NCBI GenBank assembly: GCA_964465155.1
Contig: CAYXIH010000032.1
Span: 1 to 21,581, forward strand
Reading direction: 5' to 3'
DNA from: Spiro-02 sp964465155
GTDB lineage: Bacteria; Spirochaetota; Spirochaetia; Sphaerochaetales; Sphaerochaetaceae
Length of the DNA: 21,581 bases
Shown: positions 1 through 6,935 of the stretch, in pieces
How positions within the stretch are numbered: position 1 is the first letter of the stretch
Layout: each line of letters starts with the position of its first letter
The notes under the pieces: generated by a model
Databases searched by the model: none
Seen by the model: only the letters and a program-made list of their open reading frames with translations
Told to the model about the DNA's origin: nothing
Translations under genes and position numbers: made by a program

Positions 1-489
1 CATTCGGTCATTGGCTATGTTGGCTGGAATTCCGATATCCCCGACCTCGAGGCTCGTCTGCAGGGTGTCATGGATGCGACCAAGGGCAAGGCGACGGTAC
101 ATGTGGCCAATGGGGAATTCTCAGATGCCGCTGGTGCTGAACTGACCAAGCAACTGCTGAAAGAACATCCAGATGTCACTGCCATCTTCTATGGGTTCAA
201 CATCCAGGCCAAGGGTGGCGTGCAATATCTGTGCCGCAATGGCTATCGCGTACCAACCGATGTCTCGGTTGTCCTCATCGGTTCCCCCGAATGGGCGACT
301 ACAGGCCTCAATGATTTCACACATGTCGAAATGGGCGACATGGAGCTGGGCAAGAAGGCTGCCCGCGAACTCCTAGACCTGATCCAGGAGGAGAAACCCA
401 TGACACCGAATCGGGTTATTCAGGATTGTGTCCTGGTACAGGGCTCATCCGTGAGTGATAAAAATGGAGAAGGAGAAGTTTATCCATGA
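1..489 (+). CDS. LacI-family transcriptional regulator, C-terminal part (5' truncated by window edge)
   Basis: Reading frame 1 is open from the first base to the TGA at 487-489, giving about 162 residues of a periplasmic-binding-protein-like effector domain. The segment around 154-290 has the usual order of this fold: 'TAIFYGFNIQAKGGVQYL', then 'RVPTDVSVVLIG', where LacI members typically have 'vP.disvvgfd'. The closing 'RVIQDCVLVQGSSV' matches the 'r.vl.p.lvvRgSt' end of LacI/GalR proteins. The helix-turn-helix lies before the window and cannot be checked. The stop overlaps the tctC start as ATGA (486-489), so the regulator is co-transcribed, and probably translationally coupled, with the transporter it likely controls. 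A substrate-binding protein is less likely, because no transport gene precedes it here and the end motif is LacI-like. The inducer is unknown. Confidence 0.8.
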   Translation, partial: HSVIGYVGWNSDIPDLEARLQGVMDATKGKATVHVANGEFSDAAGAELTKQLLKEHPDVTAIFYGFNIQAKGGVQYLCRNGYRVPTDVSVVLIGSPEWATTGLNDFTHVEMGDMELGKKAARELLDLIQEEKPMTPNRVIQDCVLVQGSSVSDKNGEGEVYP

Positions 490-1496
490 AGAAAGTTACT
501 ACTGTATTGTTGATCGCAGCTCTTGCCTGCGCATCGGTGTTCGCCCAGGGTGGGGCTGAGTCCACCTATCCGAACAAGAGCATCAACCTGACCGTCCCCT
601 ACGGTGCAGGCGGTACCACCGACCTGACCGCACGTGCATTGGCCAACGCAATGGGCAAGGACCTCGGAGTCACGATCAACGTCGTAAATACCCCCGGAGC
701 TGGTGGTAGCGCTGGTACCCTCAACGTTCAGAATGCAAAGAACGACGGTTACTCCCTGCTCGCCAACGGCATGCTCTCGTTCAGCACCATGCCCATCAAC
801 GGCTACACCGACAAGACCTACCGCGATTGGGAGATCTGGATTGCAACCTATGCACCGAACGTCATCGTTGTTCCTGCAAACAGCCCCTTCAACACCATTG
901 AAGACCTCATCCAGGCAATCCGCAAGAACCCCGGTCAGGTGACCGCAGGTACTGCTGGTATTGGTTCTGGCGGACACTTCGGTGCTGAGATCATCAAGGC
1001 AATTGCTGGCGCTGACTACAAGCACATCACCTATGCCGGCGGTGGCCCAGCTTTCACCGCTACCTTGGCTGGTGAAGTCCAGTTCTGCCCCCAGCTCCTT
1101 GCTGAGTACAAGGATGCAATCATCGGTGGTAAGGTCAAGGCTCTGTGCACCCTCAGCGACGAGGACATCACCATTGCCGAAGGCGTCACCATCCCCTCGA
1201 TCAAGCACTCCTATCCCGAGGCCGCTTCCTACCTCCCCATGGGCGAGGTCACCGGTATCCTCGTTCCCAAGGGGCTGACCGAAGACCAGCTGGCCAAGCT
1301 GGACAAGGCGTTTGAAGTTGCTTCCAAGGACCAGGCATTCCTGGACTTCTGTGAGCTCAAGAGCTTCACCGTCATGCCCATGGGCCGTGCTGCATCCCAG
1401 GCATTCATGGATGACTTCGCATCCAAGGCTTGCTACCTGATGTACGACGCTGGTGCAACCACCATCGATCCTGCAAAGTTCGGCATCAACCGCTAA
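486..1496 (+). CDS. tctC: TctC/Bug-type extracytoplasmic solute-binding protein of a tripartite tricarboxylate transporter
   Basis: A 336-residue secreted receptor that captures an organic or sugar acid outside the inner membrane and delivers it to TctAB. A signal peptide covers residues 1-20 (MKK, hydrophobic core, cleavage after 'SVFA'). The mature protein has the Bug-family ligand loops: 'VPYGAGGTTDLTARALA' near residues 37-53 and 'NTPGAGGSAGT' near 68-78, followed by 'DGYSLLANG'. Length is normal for the family. The ATG at 486 follows a strong purine-rich ribosome site (GGAGAAGGAGAAG) and overlaps the upstream regulator stop. Codon choice looks biased toward C-ending codons, consistent with high expression. 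'LAC' inside the leader could be read as a weak lipobox, but signal peptidase I cleavage after FA fits better. The ligand is unknown; citrate, other carboxylates and uronates are all known for this family. Confidence 0.93.
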   Translation: MKKVTTVLLIAALACASVFAQGGAESTYPNKSINLTVPYGAGGTTDLTARALANAMGKDLGVTINVVNTPGAGGSAGTLNVQNAKNDGYSLLANGMLSFSTMPINGYTDKTYRDWEIWIATYAPNVIVVPANSPFNTIEDLIQAIRKNPGQVTAGTAGIGSGGHFGAEIIKAIAGADYKHITYAGGGPAFTATLAGEVQFCPQLLAEYKDAIIGGKVKALCTLSDEDITIAEGVTIPSIKHSYPEAASYLPMGEVTGILVPKGLTEDQLAKLDKAFEVASKDQAFLDFCELKSFTVMPMGRAASQAFMDDFASKACYLMYDAGATTIDPAKFGINR

Positions 1497-1508
1497 CGTC
1501 CATACCTG

Positions 1509-1539
1509 CATGTCCGCCGGGTGACCGGCGGACATGTTT
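1509..1539 (+). promoter_or_regulatory. Intercistronic stem-loop between tctC and tctB
   Basis: CATGTCCGCCGG (1509-1520) pairs perfectly with CCGGCGGACATG (1525-1536) around a GTGA loop, which is a GNRA-type tetraloop in RNA. Only three T follow (1537-1539), so it is not a strong intrinsic terminator. It begins 13 nt after the tctC stop. In many binding-protein operons such a hairpin protects the upstream message from 3' exonucleases or causes partial termination, so that the receptor is made in excess over the membrane subunits. That role is inferred here; the hairpin itself is seen directly. Confidence 0.85.
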
Positions 1540-1583
1540 CTCATCAAGAAAAGATTCACCCAAACGTTCAAAAGGAAAATCCA

Positions 1584-2093
1584 ATGGAAAAGAAGACCAA
1601 GGACTTCATCTTCTCGATCGTATTGTGCGCCCTGAGCATCTATGTGATGGTCGAGGGGGTGGCGATCTACAGAAGGGTAGCCCTTCCTCCATACAAGATC
1701 ACCCAGTTCAGTCTCTCCCCCGGCTTCCTGCCGGTTATCCTGGGAGGTGTATTGCTCCTGTGTTCCCTGCTGCTCTTCATCCAGAGCATTGCCGGTGGCC
1801 AAGGGTTCGTCGGTTCCATCAAGGCCAGATGCATCGACATCGGCAAATGGTTCGGGCCCGCGCTGCATGACAAGGATATGTACTACACCATCGGAGGTGT
1901 CCTCATCATGGGTATCTATACCTTTGTTCTGATGACCTTCCTTCCGTTCTGGATTGCGTCGCTGCTGTTTCTCGTGGGCATCATGTTCTACCTGCATGCC
2001 CAAAAGTGGTGGAAGATCCTCCTGATCTCCGCTGGTGCCGTTGGACTGATTGTCCTGCTGTTCCAGGTCGTCTTCAAAGCAGCATTACCCTAA
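1584..2093 (+). CDS. tctB: Small membrane subunit of the tripartite tricarboxylate transporter (TctB family)
   Basis: A 169-residue membrane protein with the hydrophobic pattern of TctB: segments near residues 7-27, 48-68, 101-117, 119-136 and 143-165. The family-typical 'SPGFLPVILG' (like 'GPG.fP') opens the second segment. TctB is the poorly conserved small subunit that pairs with TctA in the cytoplasmic membrane. The ATG at 1584 is chosen because AAAGGA lies 7 nt upstream and 'MEKKTKDF' is a normal TctB start. The same frame is open back to a GTG at 1521, but that GTG is inside the hairpin and lacks a ribosome site. TctA begins 11 nt after the stop, with the stop itself embedded in the next ribosome site (TAAGGA). 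Confidence 0.87.
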   Translation: MEKKTKDFIFSIVLCALSIYVMVEGVAIYRRVALPPYKITQFSLSPGFLPVILGGVLLLCSLLLFIQSIAGGQGFVGSIKARCIDIGKWFGPALHDKDMYYTIGGVLIMGIYTFVLMTFLPFWIASLLFLVGIMFYLHAQKWWKILLISAGAVGLIVLLFQVVFKAALP

Positions 2094-2104
2094 GGAACAC
2101 AAAA

Positions 2105-3445
2105 ATGGCATTCGAATATCTTGGAACTGCAATACTGACGGCCCTTCAGCCGTTCAACTTGTTGGTCTTGTTTCTCTCCACGGGCGCCGGCCTTGTCATG
2201 GGGATGCTCCCCGGACTGAGCGCAACCATGGCCATTGCCCTGCTCACTGGCTTGACCTACAACTTCCCGACCCAGACAGCCCTGATCTCCCTGATCGGCG
2301 TCTATGTCGGATCTATCTCCGGTGGCTGCCAGTCGGCCATCCTGCTGAATATCCCCGGAACCCCCGCTTCGGCGGCCACCGCACTCGATGGCTTTCCCAT
2401 GGCACGCAGAGGGGAAGGTGGCCTTGCCATCATGCTGGCAACCACCGCAAGCTTCTTCGGTACCTTCATCAGCGTCATCTTCGTGTTGACGCTCACCCCG
2501 GTGCTTACCACATGGGCCCTGAAGTTCGCCTCGTGGGAGTTCTTCCTCCTGTCGGTCTTCGGAATCCTGATCTGTGGTACGATCACGGCACAAGGCAATC
2601 CACTCAAGGGCTGGATCAGTGGCGTGCTGGGACTGCTCGTGGCCATGATTGGCCTGGATACAGTGGACACCATTGCCCGCTTCAGCTACGGAAACGTCAA
2701 CTTGATGTCCTCAATCCAGCTGATTCCCGTCATGATTGGTCTGTTTGGCTTCCCTGAGATCGTCAAGGCGTTCAAGAAAAAGGATGATGCCCCAATCATC
2801 AAAGTCTCCAAGTTCGAGACCAAGCGTGGCTTCAAGCTGATCTTCCGCAATTTCTTCGCGATCATCAGGAGCGCNNNNNNNNNNNNNNNNNNNNNNNNNN
2901 NNNNNNNNNNNNNNNNNNNNNNNNNNNNNNNNNNNNNNNNNNNNNNNNNNNNNNNNNNNNNNNNNNNNNNNNNNGGTCCGCTGTTGATGACCGAGAGCCC
3001 CTCGTTCGTCTACAACGTCTGCATCTACCTTGCTATTGCATCGTTCGCCATGTGGGTGCTGGCCATGATCATCTCACGCTTCACCGTCAAGCTGCTGGGC
3101 GTCAACAAGAAAGTCCTGATGCCGATCATCTTTACCCTGTGCGTCATTGGCTCCTATCTGATAAACTACAACATGTTCGACGTGAAGGTGATGTTCGTAT
3201 TCGGCCTGGTCGGTATTGTCCTCACGGCGTTGAACTTCCCAGCCGCACCGTTCTTGCTGGGAGTCATCCTCGGGCCCATGACCGACTCGAACCTCCGACG
3301 TGCACTACGCCTGTCTGATGGTTCGTTCTCCCCGATGCTCCAGCGCCCGATCTGTGTCTTCTTCCTGATCCTGATCGTGTGCATGATCCTTGCACAATTT
3401 GGATTCTTCCGGTTGTTCAAGAGAAAAGGAAAGAAGCACGCATGA
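2105..3445 (+). CDS. tctA: Large membrane subunit of the tripartite tricarboxylate transporter (TctA family), interrupted by an assembly gap
   Basis: The main translocation subunit, a polytopic inner-membrane protein. The N-terminal half shows clear TctA signatures: 'GLVMGMLPGLSATMAIALL', 'GVYVGSISGGCQSAILLNIPGTPAS' and 'TALDGFPMARRGEGGLA'. After the N run the C-terminal half continues with 'GPLLMTESPSFVYN', '.FPAAPFLLGVILGPMTDSNLRRAL' and 'RPICVFFLI'. As written it is 446 residues, about 55 short of the usual roughly 500. The missing piece falls where the family has its second conserved PGxGA/PEAANNA/GIPGSGTTA block, so the true gap is probably near 260-270 nt. The frame matches on both sides only if the real gap length is 1 mod 3. 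ATG 2105 has TAAGGA 8 nt upstream. The stop overlaps the next start (ATGA, 3442-3445). Confidence 0.92.
   Translation: MAFEYLGTAILTALQPFNLLVLFLSTGAGLVMGMLPGLSATMAIALLTGLTYNFPTQTALISLIGVYVGSISGGCQSAILLNIPGTPASAATALDGFPMARRGEGGLAIMLATTASFFGTFISVIFVLTLTPVLTTWALKFASWEFFLLSVFGILICGTITAQGNPLKGWISGVLGLLVAMIGLDTVDTIARFSYGNVNLMSSIQLIPVMIGLFGFPEIVKAFKKKDDAPIIKVSKFETKRGFKLIFRNFFAIIRSXXXXXXXXXXXXXXXXXXXXXXXXXXXXXXXXXXGPLLMTESPSFVYNVCIYLAIASFAMWVLAMIISRFTVKLLGVNKKVLMPIIFTLCVIGSYLINYNMFDVKVMFVFGLVGIVLTALNFPAAPFLLGVILGPMTDSNLRRALRLSDGSFSPMLQRPICVFFLILIVCMILAQFGFFRLFKRKGKKHA
2875..2974. other. Assembly gap (100 N) inside tctA
   Basis: Exactly 100 undetermined bases, a standard placeholder size. Homology on the two flanks implies that about 88 residues are absent, so the true distance is likely larger than 100 nt. 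The lost part would carry the most conserved segment of TctA. Confidence 0.97.
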
Positions 3446-4539
3446 TGCAGAAGATGGATGGAATGAATTATGCCCCGGTGTTCCAAGGGCATGCCTGCAA
3501 GGTGGTACAACCCGGTGAGTTCTGCTTCTCGGTGATAGGGCTGGATCATGGCCACGTATATGCCATGGTCAACGGCCTGCTGGAGGCAGGGGCTACATTG
3601 CGGTATGTTGTCCACCATGAGGCTTCCCGGCTGCAGGAGTTCCTGCAGCGCTACCCGCAGGCAGAGGTCGCCGCTTCTGAAGAGGTTGTCTTCGAAGATG
3701 CAGCGACACTGCTGGTCGTCAGTGCCTCCCGCCCTGACAGGCGTGCAGCCTTGGGGCTGCGTGTCCTTGCCGCCGGCATGCACTTCTTCGTGGACAAGCC
3801 GGGAATGCTGAGCGAGCAGGAGCTTGACCAGGTCACCGAGGCCACTCGTGCCACTGGCCTGAAATACATGATCTACTTTGGCGAACGTGTCCATGTGGAG
3901 GGGGCAGTCCATGCCCAGCGGCTCATTGACGAGGGGAAGCTTGGACGCATCCTCAGCGTCACGATCCTGGCTCCCCACCGCCTCAACAAGGAGACACGGC
4001 CCGATTGGTTCTTCGACCCCAGTAGGAATGGTGGGATCATCACCGATATCGGTAGCCACCAGATCGAGCAGTTCCTCTCGTATACACAAGCCAATACCGC
4101 AACGGTGAGCCACTCCAATGTGGCAAACTTTGCCAATGCCGACCATCCGATGTTCCAGGACTTCGGGGATATCTCATTGGTGGCGGACACCGGTGCGGTT
4201 GGATATGTGCGCGTCGATTGGTTCACCCCCGCCGGTCTGGGTGCATGGGGCGACGGACGCGTCTTCATCGTAGGGACCGAAGGGACGTTGGAGATCCGCA
4301 AATACCTGGATCTTGCACGCGAGACTTCGGGAGACCAAGTGTATCTTGTCGATTCCGTTGGTGAGCACCATCAGTGCGTGACAGGAATGGAAGGATTCCC
4401 CTTCTTTGGACAATTCATCCGTGATTGCATCGACGGTACCGATACTGCCATGACCCAGGAACATGTGCTGACTTCCATGGCAGTCACACTGCAGGCACAA
4501 GCCTGCGCCCAGCACATTGCTACAGGAGTACATGCATGA
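3442..4539 (+). CDS. Gfo/Idh/MocA-family oxidoreductase (first of two)
   Basis: A 365-residue protein with the two-domain Gfo/Idh/MocA layout: an N-terminal Rossmann-like domain (about 26-135) and a C-terminal alpha/beta substrate domain. The cofactor-side lysine motif is present as 'FFVDKPGMLS' (D118-K119-P120; EKP in most members). The catalytic-side motif is 'GGIITDIGSHQIEQFL', with D202 and H206 in the D-x-G-x-H arrangement. The dinucleotide loop is unusual: 'FSVIGLDHGHVYAMV' replaces the standard GxGxxG, a variant I associate with a subgroup of the family. The family oxidises or reduces sugars, inositols and sugar acids with NAD(P). The gene overlaps tctA and the next gene by 4 nt each (ATGA), placing it in the transporter operon. 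ATG 3442 and ATG 3445 are both possible starts; GGAAAG lies just upstream. The substrate is unknown. Confidence 0.87.
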   Translation: MMQKMDGMNYAPVFQGHACKVVQPGEFCFSVIGLDHGHVYAMVNGLLEAGATLRYVVHHEASRLQEFLQRYPQAEVAASEEVVFEDAATLLVVSASRPDRRAALGLRVLAAGMHFFVDKPGMLSEQELDQVTEATRATGLKYMIYFGERVHVEGAVHAQRLIDEGKLGRILSVTILAPHRLNKETRPDWFFDPSRNGGIITDIGSHQIEQFLSYTQANTATVSHSNVANFANADHPMFQDFGDISLVADTGAVGYVRVDWFTPAGLGAWGDGRVFIVGTEGTLEIRKYLDLARETSGDQVYLVDSVGEHHQCVTGMEGFPFFGQFIRDCIDGTDTAMTQEHVLTSMAVTLQAQACAQHIATGVHA

Positions 4540-5450
4540 ACCAGACAATTGGTTTTGGAGTGATCGGGCTTGGCGCAATCGCCGATGTCCATGTGAAGGC
4601 NNNNNNNNNNNNNNNNNNNNNNNNNNNNNNNNNNNNNNNNNNNNNNNNNNNNNNNNNNNNNNNNNNNNNNNNNNNNNNNNNNNNNNNNNNNNNNNNNNNN
4701 ATTGCCCGTTGCAATACCCTCATAGAGGCGGCAAAGCAGCACAACGTCCTGTTGGCCGGTGTCTTCCAGTCCCGCTTCCATGATGCTCCGCTCTTGATCA
4801 AGCAGGCGCTGGAACAAGGGCGTTTTGGGACATTGTCCGTGGTGGACGCCCAGGTGAAGTGGTTCAGAAGCCAGGAGTATTATGACAGCGTCTCTTGGAG
4901 GGGTACTTGGAAGCTGGATGGCGGTGGGGCCCTGATGAACCAGGGAATCCATGCCATCGACCTGCTGCAGTGGTTTGCAGGGCCAGTGGACGAGCTGTTT
5001 GCATATTGCGCCACCCTTGGGCATGAGCGCATTGAGGTGGAGGATACCGCAGTCGTAGCCATGAAGTTCAAGAATGGTGCGCTGGGTGTCATTGAAGGCA
5101 CTACCTCCGCATACCCCGGCTTCTTCAAGAAGCTGGAGATCTGCGGGACCACTGGTTCGGTGACCCTTGAGGAAGAGAGCATCACCGCCTGGCAGTTCAA
5201 GGATGAGACGGAGGCGGATGAGCAGATCCGTCAGCACTACCGCAACTATACCAGCAGCGGTGGTGGTGCACAGGACCCCAAGGCCATTGGGTTCCATGGG
5301 CATGCCCTTGTCTTTGGTGATGTCGTGCAGGCAATGCGCGAGGGGCATGATCCCAAGATCACCGGGGAGGAGGCCCGTTCCTCCGTACAGATCATAGAGG
5401 CAATCTATGAGAGTGCCCGCACCCATGCACCTGTGCAGGTAGGACGCTAG
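4536..5450 (+). CDS. Gfo/Idh/MocA-family oxidoreductase (second), interrupted by an assembly gap
   Basis: The start 'IGFGVIGLGAIADVHVK' has the canonical GxGxxA/G nucleotide-binding loop and therefore differs from the upstream paralogue. After the gap the protein resumes in the helix that follows the EKP motif ('LIEAAKQHNVLLAGVFQSRF'). The substrate domain follows, with 'WRGTWKLDGGGALMNQGIHAIDLLQWFAGP', where the G-x-H-x-x-D motif is intact, then 'VEDTAVVAMKFKNGALGVIEGTT', typical of the family. As written it is 304 residues; members usually have 340-390, so roughly 85-90 residues, including the EKP lysine, must lie in the gap. ATG 4536 overlaps the previous stop (ATGA) and has AGGAG 7 nt upstream. 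It is probably a dehydrogenase of a sugar or sugar acid working with its neighbours; the reaction is not defined by sequence. Confidence 0.88.
   Translation: MNQTIGFGVIGLGAIADVHVKXXXXXXXXXXXXXXXXXXXXXXXXXXXXXXXXXXIARCNTLIEAAKQHNVLLAGVFQSRFHDAPLLIKQALEQGRFGTLSVVDAQVKWFRSQEYYDSVSWRGTWKLDGGGALMNQGIHAIDLLQWFAGPVDELFAYCATLGHERIEVEDTAVVAMKFKNGALGVIEGTTSAYPGFFKKLEICGTTGSVTLEEESITAWQFKDETEADEQIRQHYRNYTSSGGGAQDPKAIGFHGHALVFGDVVQAMREGHDPKITGEEARSSVQIIEAIYESARTHAPVQVGR
4601..4700. other. Assembly gap (100 N) inside the second Gfo/Idh/MocA gene
   Basis: Exactly 100 N. The flanks are in frame if the real gap is 1 mod 3 in length. Comparison with the family layout suggests that about 260-270 nt are missing, including most of the Rossmann domain and the EKP motif. 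Confidence 0.97.
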
Positions 5451-5453
5451 GAT

Positions 5454-6248
5454 ATGTCGATAGGGTTCTGCACCGGGTTCGCAACCGAGCCATTGATGCG
5501 CATCGACTTGGACCTTGTGCGCCGGGTAGCCCAAGCCGGCTATGAGTACATTGAGTTCCCCCTCATGTCCATAGCTGCCCTTGAGCCCCAGCCGTTCAGG
5601 GAATTGCAAGCCTGTGTGCAGGACCTTTGCATTCATACGCCGTGTGCATGCAACCTGTTTCCCGCTTCCATCCGGACCAATGGCCCGGATGTCGATGCCA
5701 AGCAGGTTGCAAGCTATCTCAAGCTTGCCCTTGGCCGTGCATCGCAGCTGGGAGTATCCCAGGTGGTATATGGAAGCGGTGCCTCTCGTATGGTCCCGCC
5801 CCAATATACCACCCAGCAAGGGCATGATGTGTTGGTGTCCGTGCTGCATGGCATGATCTTGCCCGTGGCAAGGGACATGGGCATCTCCGTCCTGATCGAG
5901 CCCTTGAACAGGGGCGAGTGCAATATCATCAATACCGTCCAAGATGGGTGTGACCTGGTCAATGAGATAGCCGACCCAATCTTTGGCTTGATGGCTGACC
6001 TGTACCACATGCAGCTCAACGGCGAAGACCCGGCAATCCTTGGGGAGCTTGCTCCCCGCCTCAGGCATGTGCACCTGTGTGGGCAGGAACGATCTCTTCC
6101 TACCTCCGGCCTTGATCCCTATATCACCACCTGCCTGCAACTCCTGAAAGCCGGTGGGTATCGGCACGATTACTCATATGAGAGCAAAGATGGTACACTC
6201 CGACAGGGATTTGTCGTATTGTCCTGCGCCATCTGGCTGAATCACTAG
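5454..6248 (+). CDS. Sugar-phosphate isomerase/epimerase-like TIM barrel (D-tagatose/D-psicose 3-epimerase type)
   Basis: A 264-residue TIM barrel of the xylose-isomerase-like/AP-endonuclease-2 fold. The four expected metal ligands are in place: E149 in 'LIEPLNRGECNIINT', D182 in 'MADLYHMQL', H207 in 'RHVHLCG' and E243 in 'YSYESKDG'. This spacing (E, +33 D, +25 H, +36 E) is close to that of characterised ketose 3-epimerases, so the metal site should be functional. It could equally be a hydroxypyruvate-isomerase-like or keto-inositol enzyme; families of this fold are hard to separate by motif. The gene starts 3 nt after the second oxidoreductase and ends the operon. The last 16 residues, after 'DGTLRQG', look atypical, so a small 3' difference from relatives is possible. 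No terminator is evident after it. Confidence 0.85.
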   Translation: MSIGFCTGFATEPLMRIDLDLVRRVAQAGYEYIEFPLMSIAALEPQPFRELQACVQDLCIHTPCACNLFPASIRTNGPDVDAKQVASYLKLALGRASQLGVSQVVYGSGASRMVPPQYTTQQGHDVLVSVLHGMILPVARDMGISVLIEPLNRGECNIINTVQDGCDLVNEIADPIFGLMADLYHMQLNGEDPAILGELAPRLRHVHLCGQERSLPTSGLDPYITTCLQLLKAGGYRHDYSYESKDGTLRQGFVVLSCAIWLNH

Positions 6249-6252
6249 ACGA

Positions 6253-6286
6253 AACAATTGTTGTGTGGCGATATTGGTCATATCAC
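6253..6286 (+). promoter_or_regulatory. Possible promoter with embedded palindrome, upstream of the HdeD-like gene
   Basis: AACAATTGTT (6253-6262) is a perfect 10-bp palindrome. It overlaps a weak -35-like TTGTTG (6258-6263), which lies 17 nt from TATCAC (6281-6286). The match to consensus is poor, so this is tentative. The palindrome could be an operator. Confidence 0.28.
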
Positions 6287-6313
6287 GATGATCTTTGATC
6301 AAGGAGATATGAT

Positions 6314-6853
6314 ATGAGTGACAAACATGTTGGAATGAGGATCCTGTGGTTTCTGTTCGGATTGTTGTTGATTGCCGCAGGAGTAATTTGCTTTGTAAAC
6401 CTTGGCGCCGCCTATGAGACACTGGTACTGATGACCGGTATCCTGATGTTGATGGCTGGTATCGCTGAAATATCGATATTCGCAAGCATCTCAGGCTCGA
6501 TTACGGGAGCTGGATGGTATTTGGCCGAGGGTATCCTGTCGATAATCCTGGGCATCATCCTGCTGTGCGATCCTCTGTTCACCGCACAGATCCTCCCCTA
6601 CATCGCATGCTTCTGGCTGATCATGAGCGGCATCACCGCAATGGTCAACTGCACCGACCAAAAGCGCAGGGGTTCCTCAAATTGGGGCTGGCTGCTTGCC
6701 TTGGGCATCATCATGACGATCGTCGGTATCATCCTGCTGTTCATGCCTGTTGAGACCGGATACATCCTGGCCGTCTGCCTGGGAATCGTGTTCTGCATCG
6801 AAGGCATTTACGCAATCCTCAAGACGTTCTTCTACAACGAACTGGAGTTCTAA
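6314..6853 (+). CDS. HdeD-like (DUF308) six-helix membrane protein
   Basis: A 179-residue, almost entirely hydrophobic protein. It is built from three helix-hairpin units, each containing a 'G.lli..Gi......p' style repeat: about residues 9-55, 65-112 and 122-168. This is the DUF308/HdeD pattern, a family linked to acid-stress resistance in enteric bacteria but of unknown biochemical function. There is a short polar loop 'CTDQKRRGSSNWG' between the second and third units. ATG 6314 follows a textbook AAGGAG (6301-6306) at 7 nt. The gene stands alone between a weak promoter and a strong terminator, so it is likely a monocistronic stress or envelope gene. The role is inferred only from the family. 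Confidence 0.85.
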   Translation: MSDKHVGMRILWFLFGLLLIAAGVICFVNLGAAYETLVLMTGILMLMAGIAEISIFASISGSITGAGWYLAEGILSIILGIILLCDPLFTAQILPYIACFWLIMSGITAMVNCTDQKRRGSSNWGWLLALGIIMTIVGIILLFMPVETGYILAVCLGIVFCIEGIYAILKTFFYNELEF

Positions 6854-6877
6854 CCCTTCCAACACAGAGAACGGGAG

Positions 6878-6920
6878 AATGCCTGCTGTCGGCCATATAG
6901 CCGACAACGGGCATTTTTTT
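6878..6920 (+). terminator. Rho-independent terminator after the HdeD-like gene
   Basis: AATGCC...TGTCGGC (6878-6893) pairs with GCCGACA...GGCATT (6900-6915) across a 6-nt CATATA loop, with one small internal mismatch zone. A run of seven T (6914-6920) follows. It begins 24 nt after the stop codon. Confidence 0.93.
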
Positions 6921-6935
6921 ATGCAGGCTCCCTCT

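Noticed and set aside
486..560. TctC as a lipoprotein
   Set aside because: The Cys in 'ALACASVFA' lacks a good lipobox, and a signal peptidase I site follows it. Spirochaete lipoboxes are loose, so this is not fully excluded.
1509..1539. Reading the hairpin as a full rho-independent terminator ending the operon after tctC
   Set aside because: Only three T follow the stem, and tctB and tctA, which are needed by the same transporter, lie directly downstream without a clear promoter.
1521..1583. Upstream GTG start for TctB
   Set aside because: The GTG is inside the hairpin loop, has no ribosome site and would add residues not expected in TctB. ATG 1584 has AAAGGA upstream.
480..2003. Long open frame on the minus strand (about 507 codons) opposite the regulator, tctC and tctB
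   Set aside because: The plus-strand genes have clear families, signal peptide and ribosome sites. The antisense product is low-complexity, acidic and Gly/Asp/Val-rich, as expected from codon bias in GC-rich DNA.
4371..6167. Minus-strand open frame of about 598 codons spanning the second gap
   Set aside because: It is held open partly by N bases and lies opposite well-supported Gfo/Idh and epimerase genes. No domain or ribosome site was recognised.
6253..6302. Terminator after the first operon
   Set aside because: Short palindromes (AACAATTGTT, TTGATCAA) are present, but there is no stable GC stem with a T-run.
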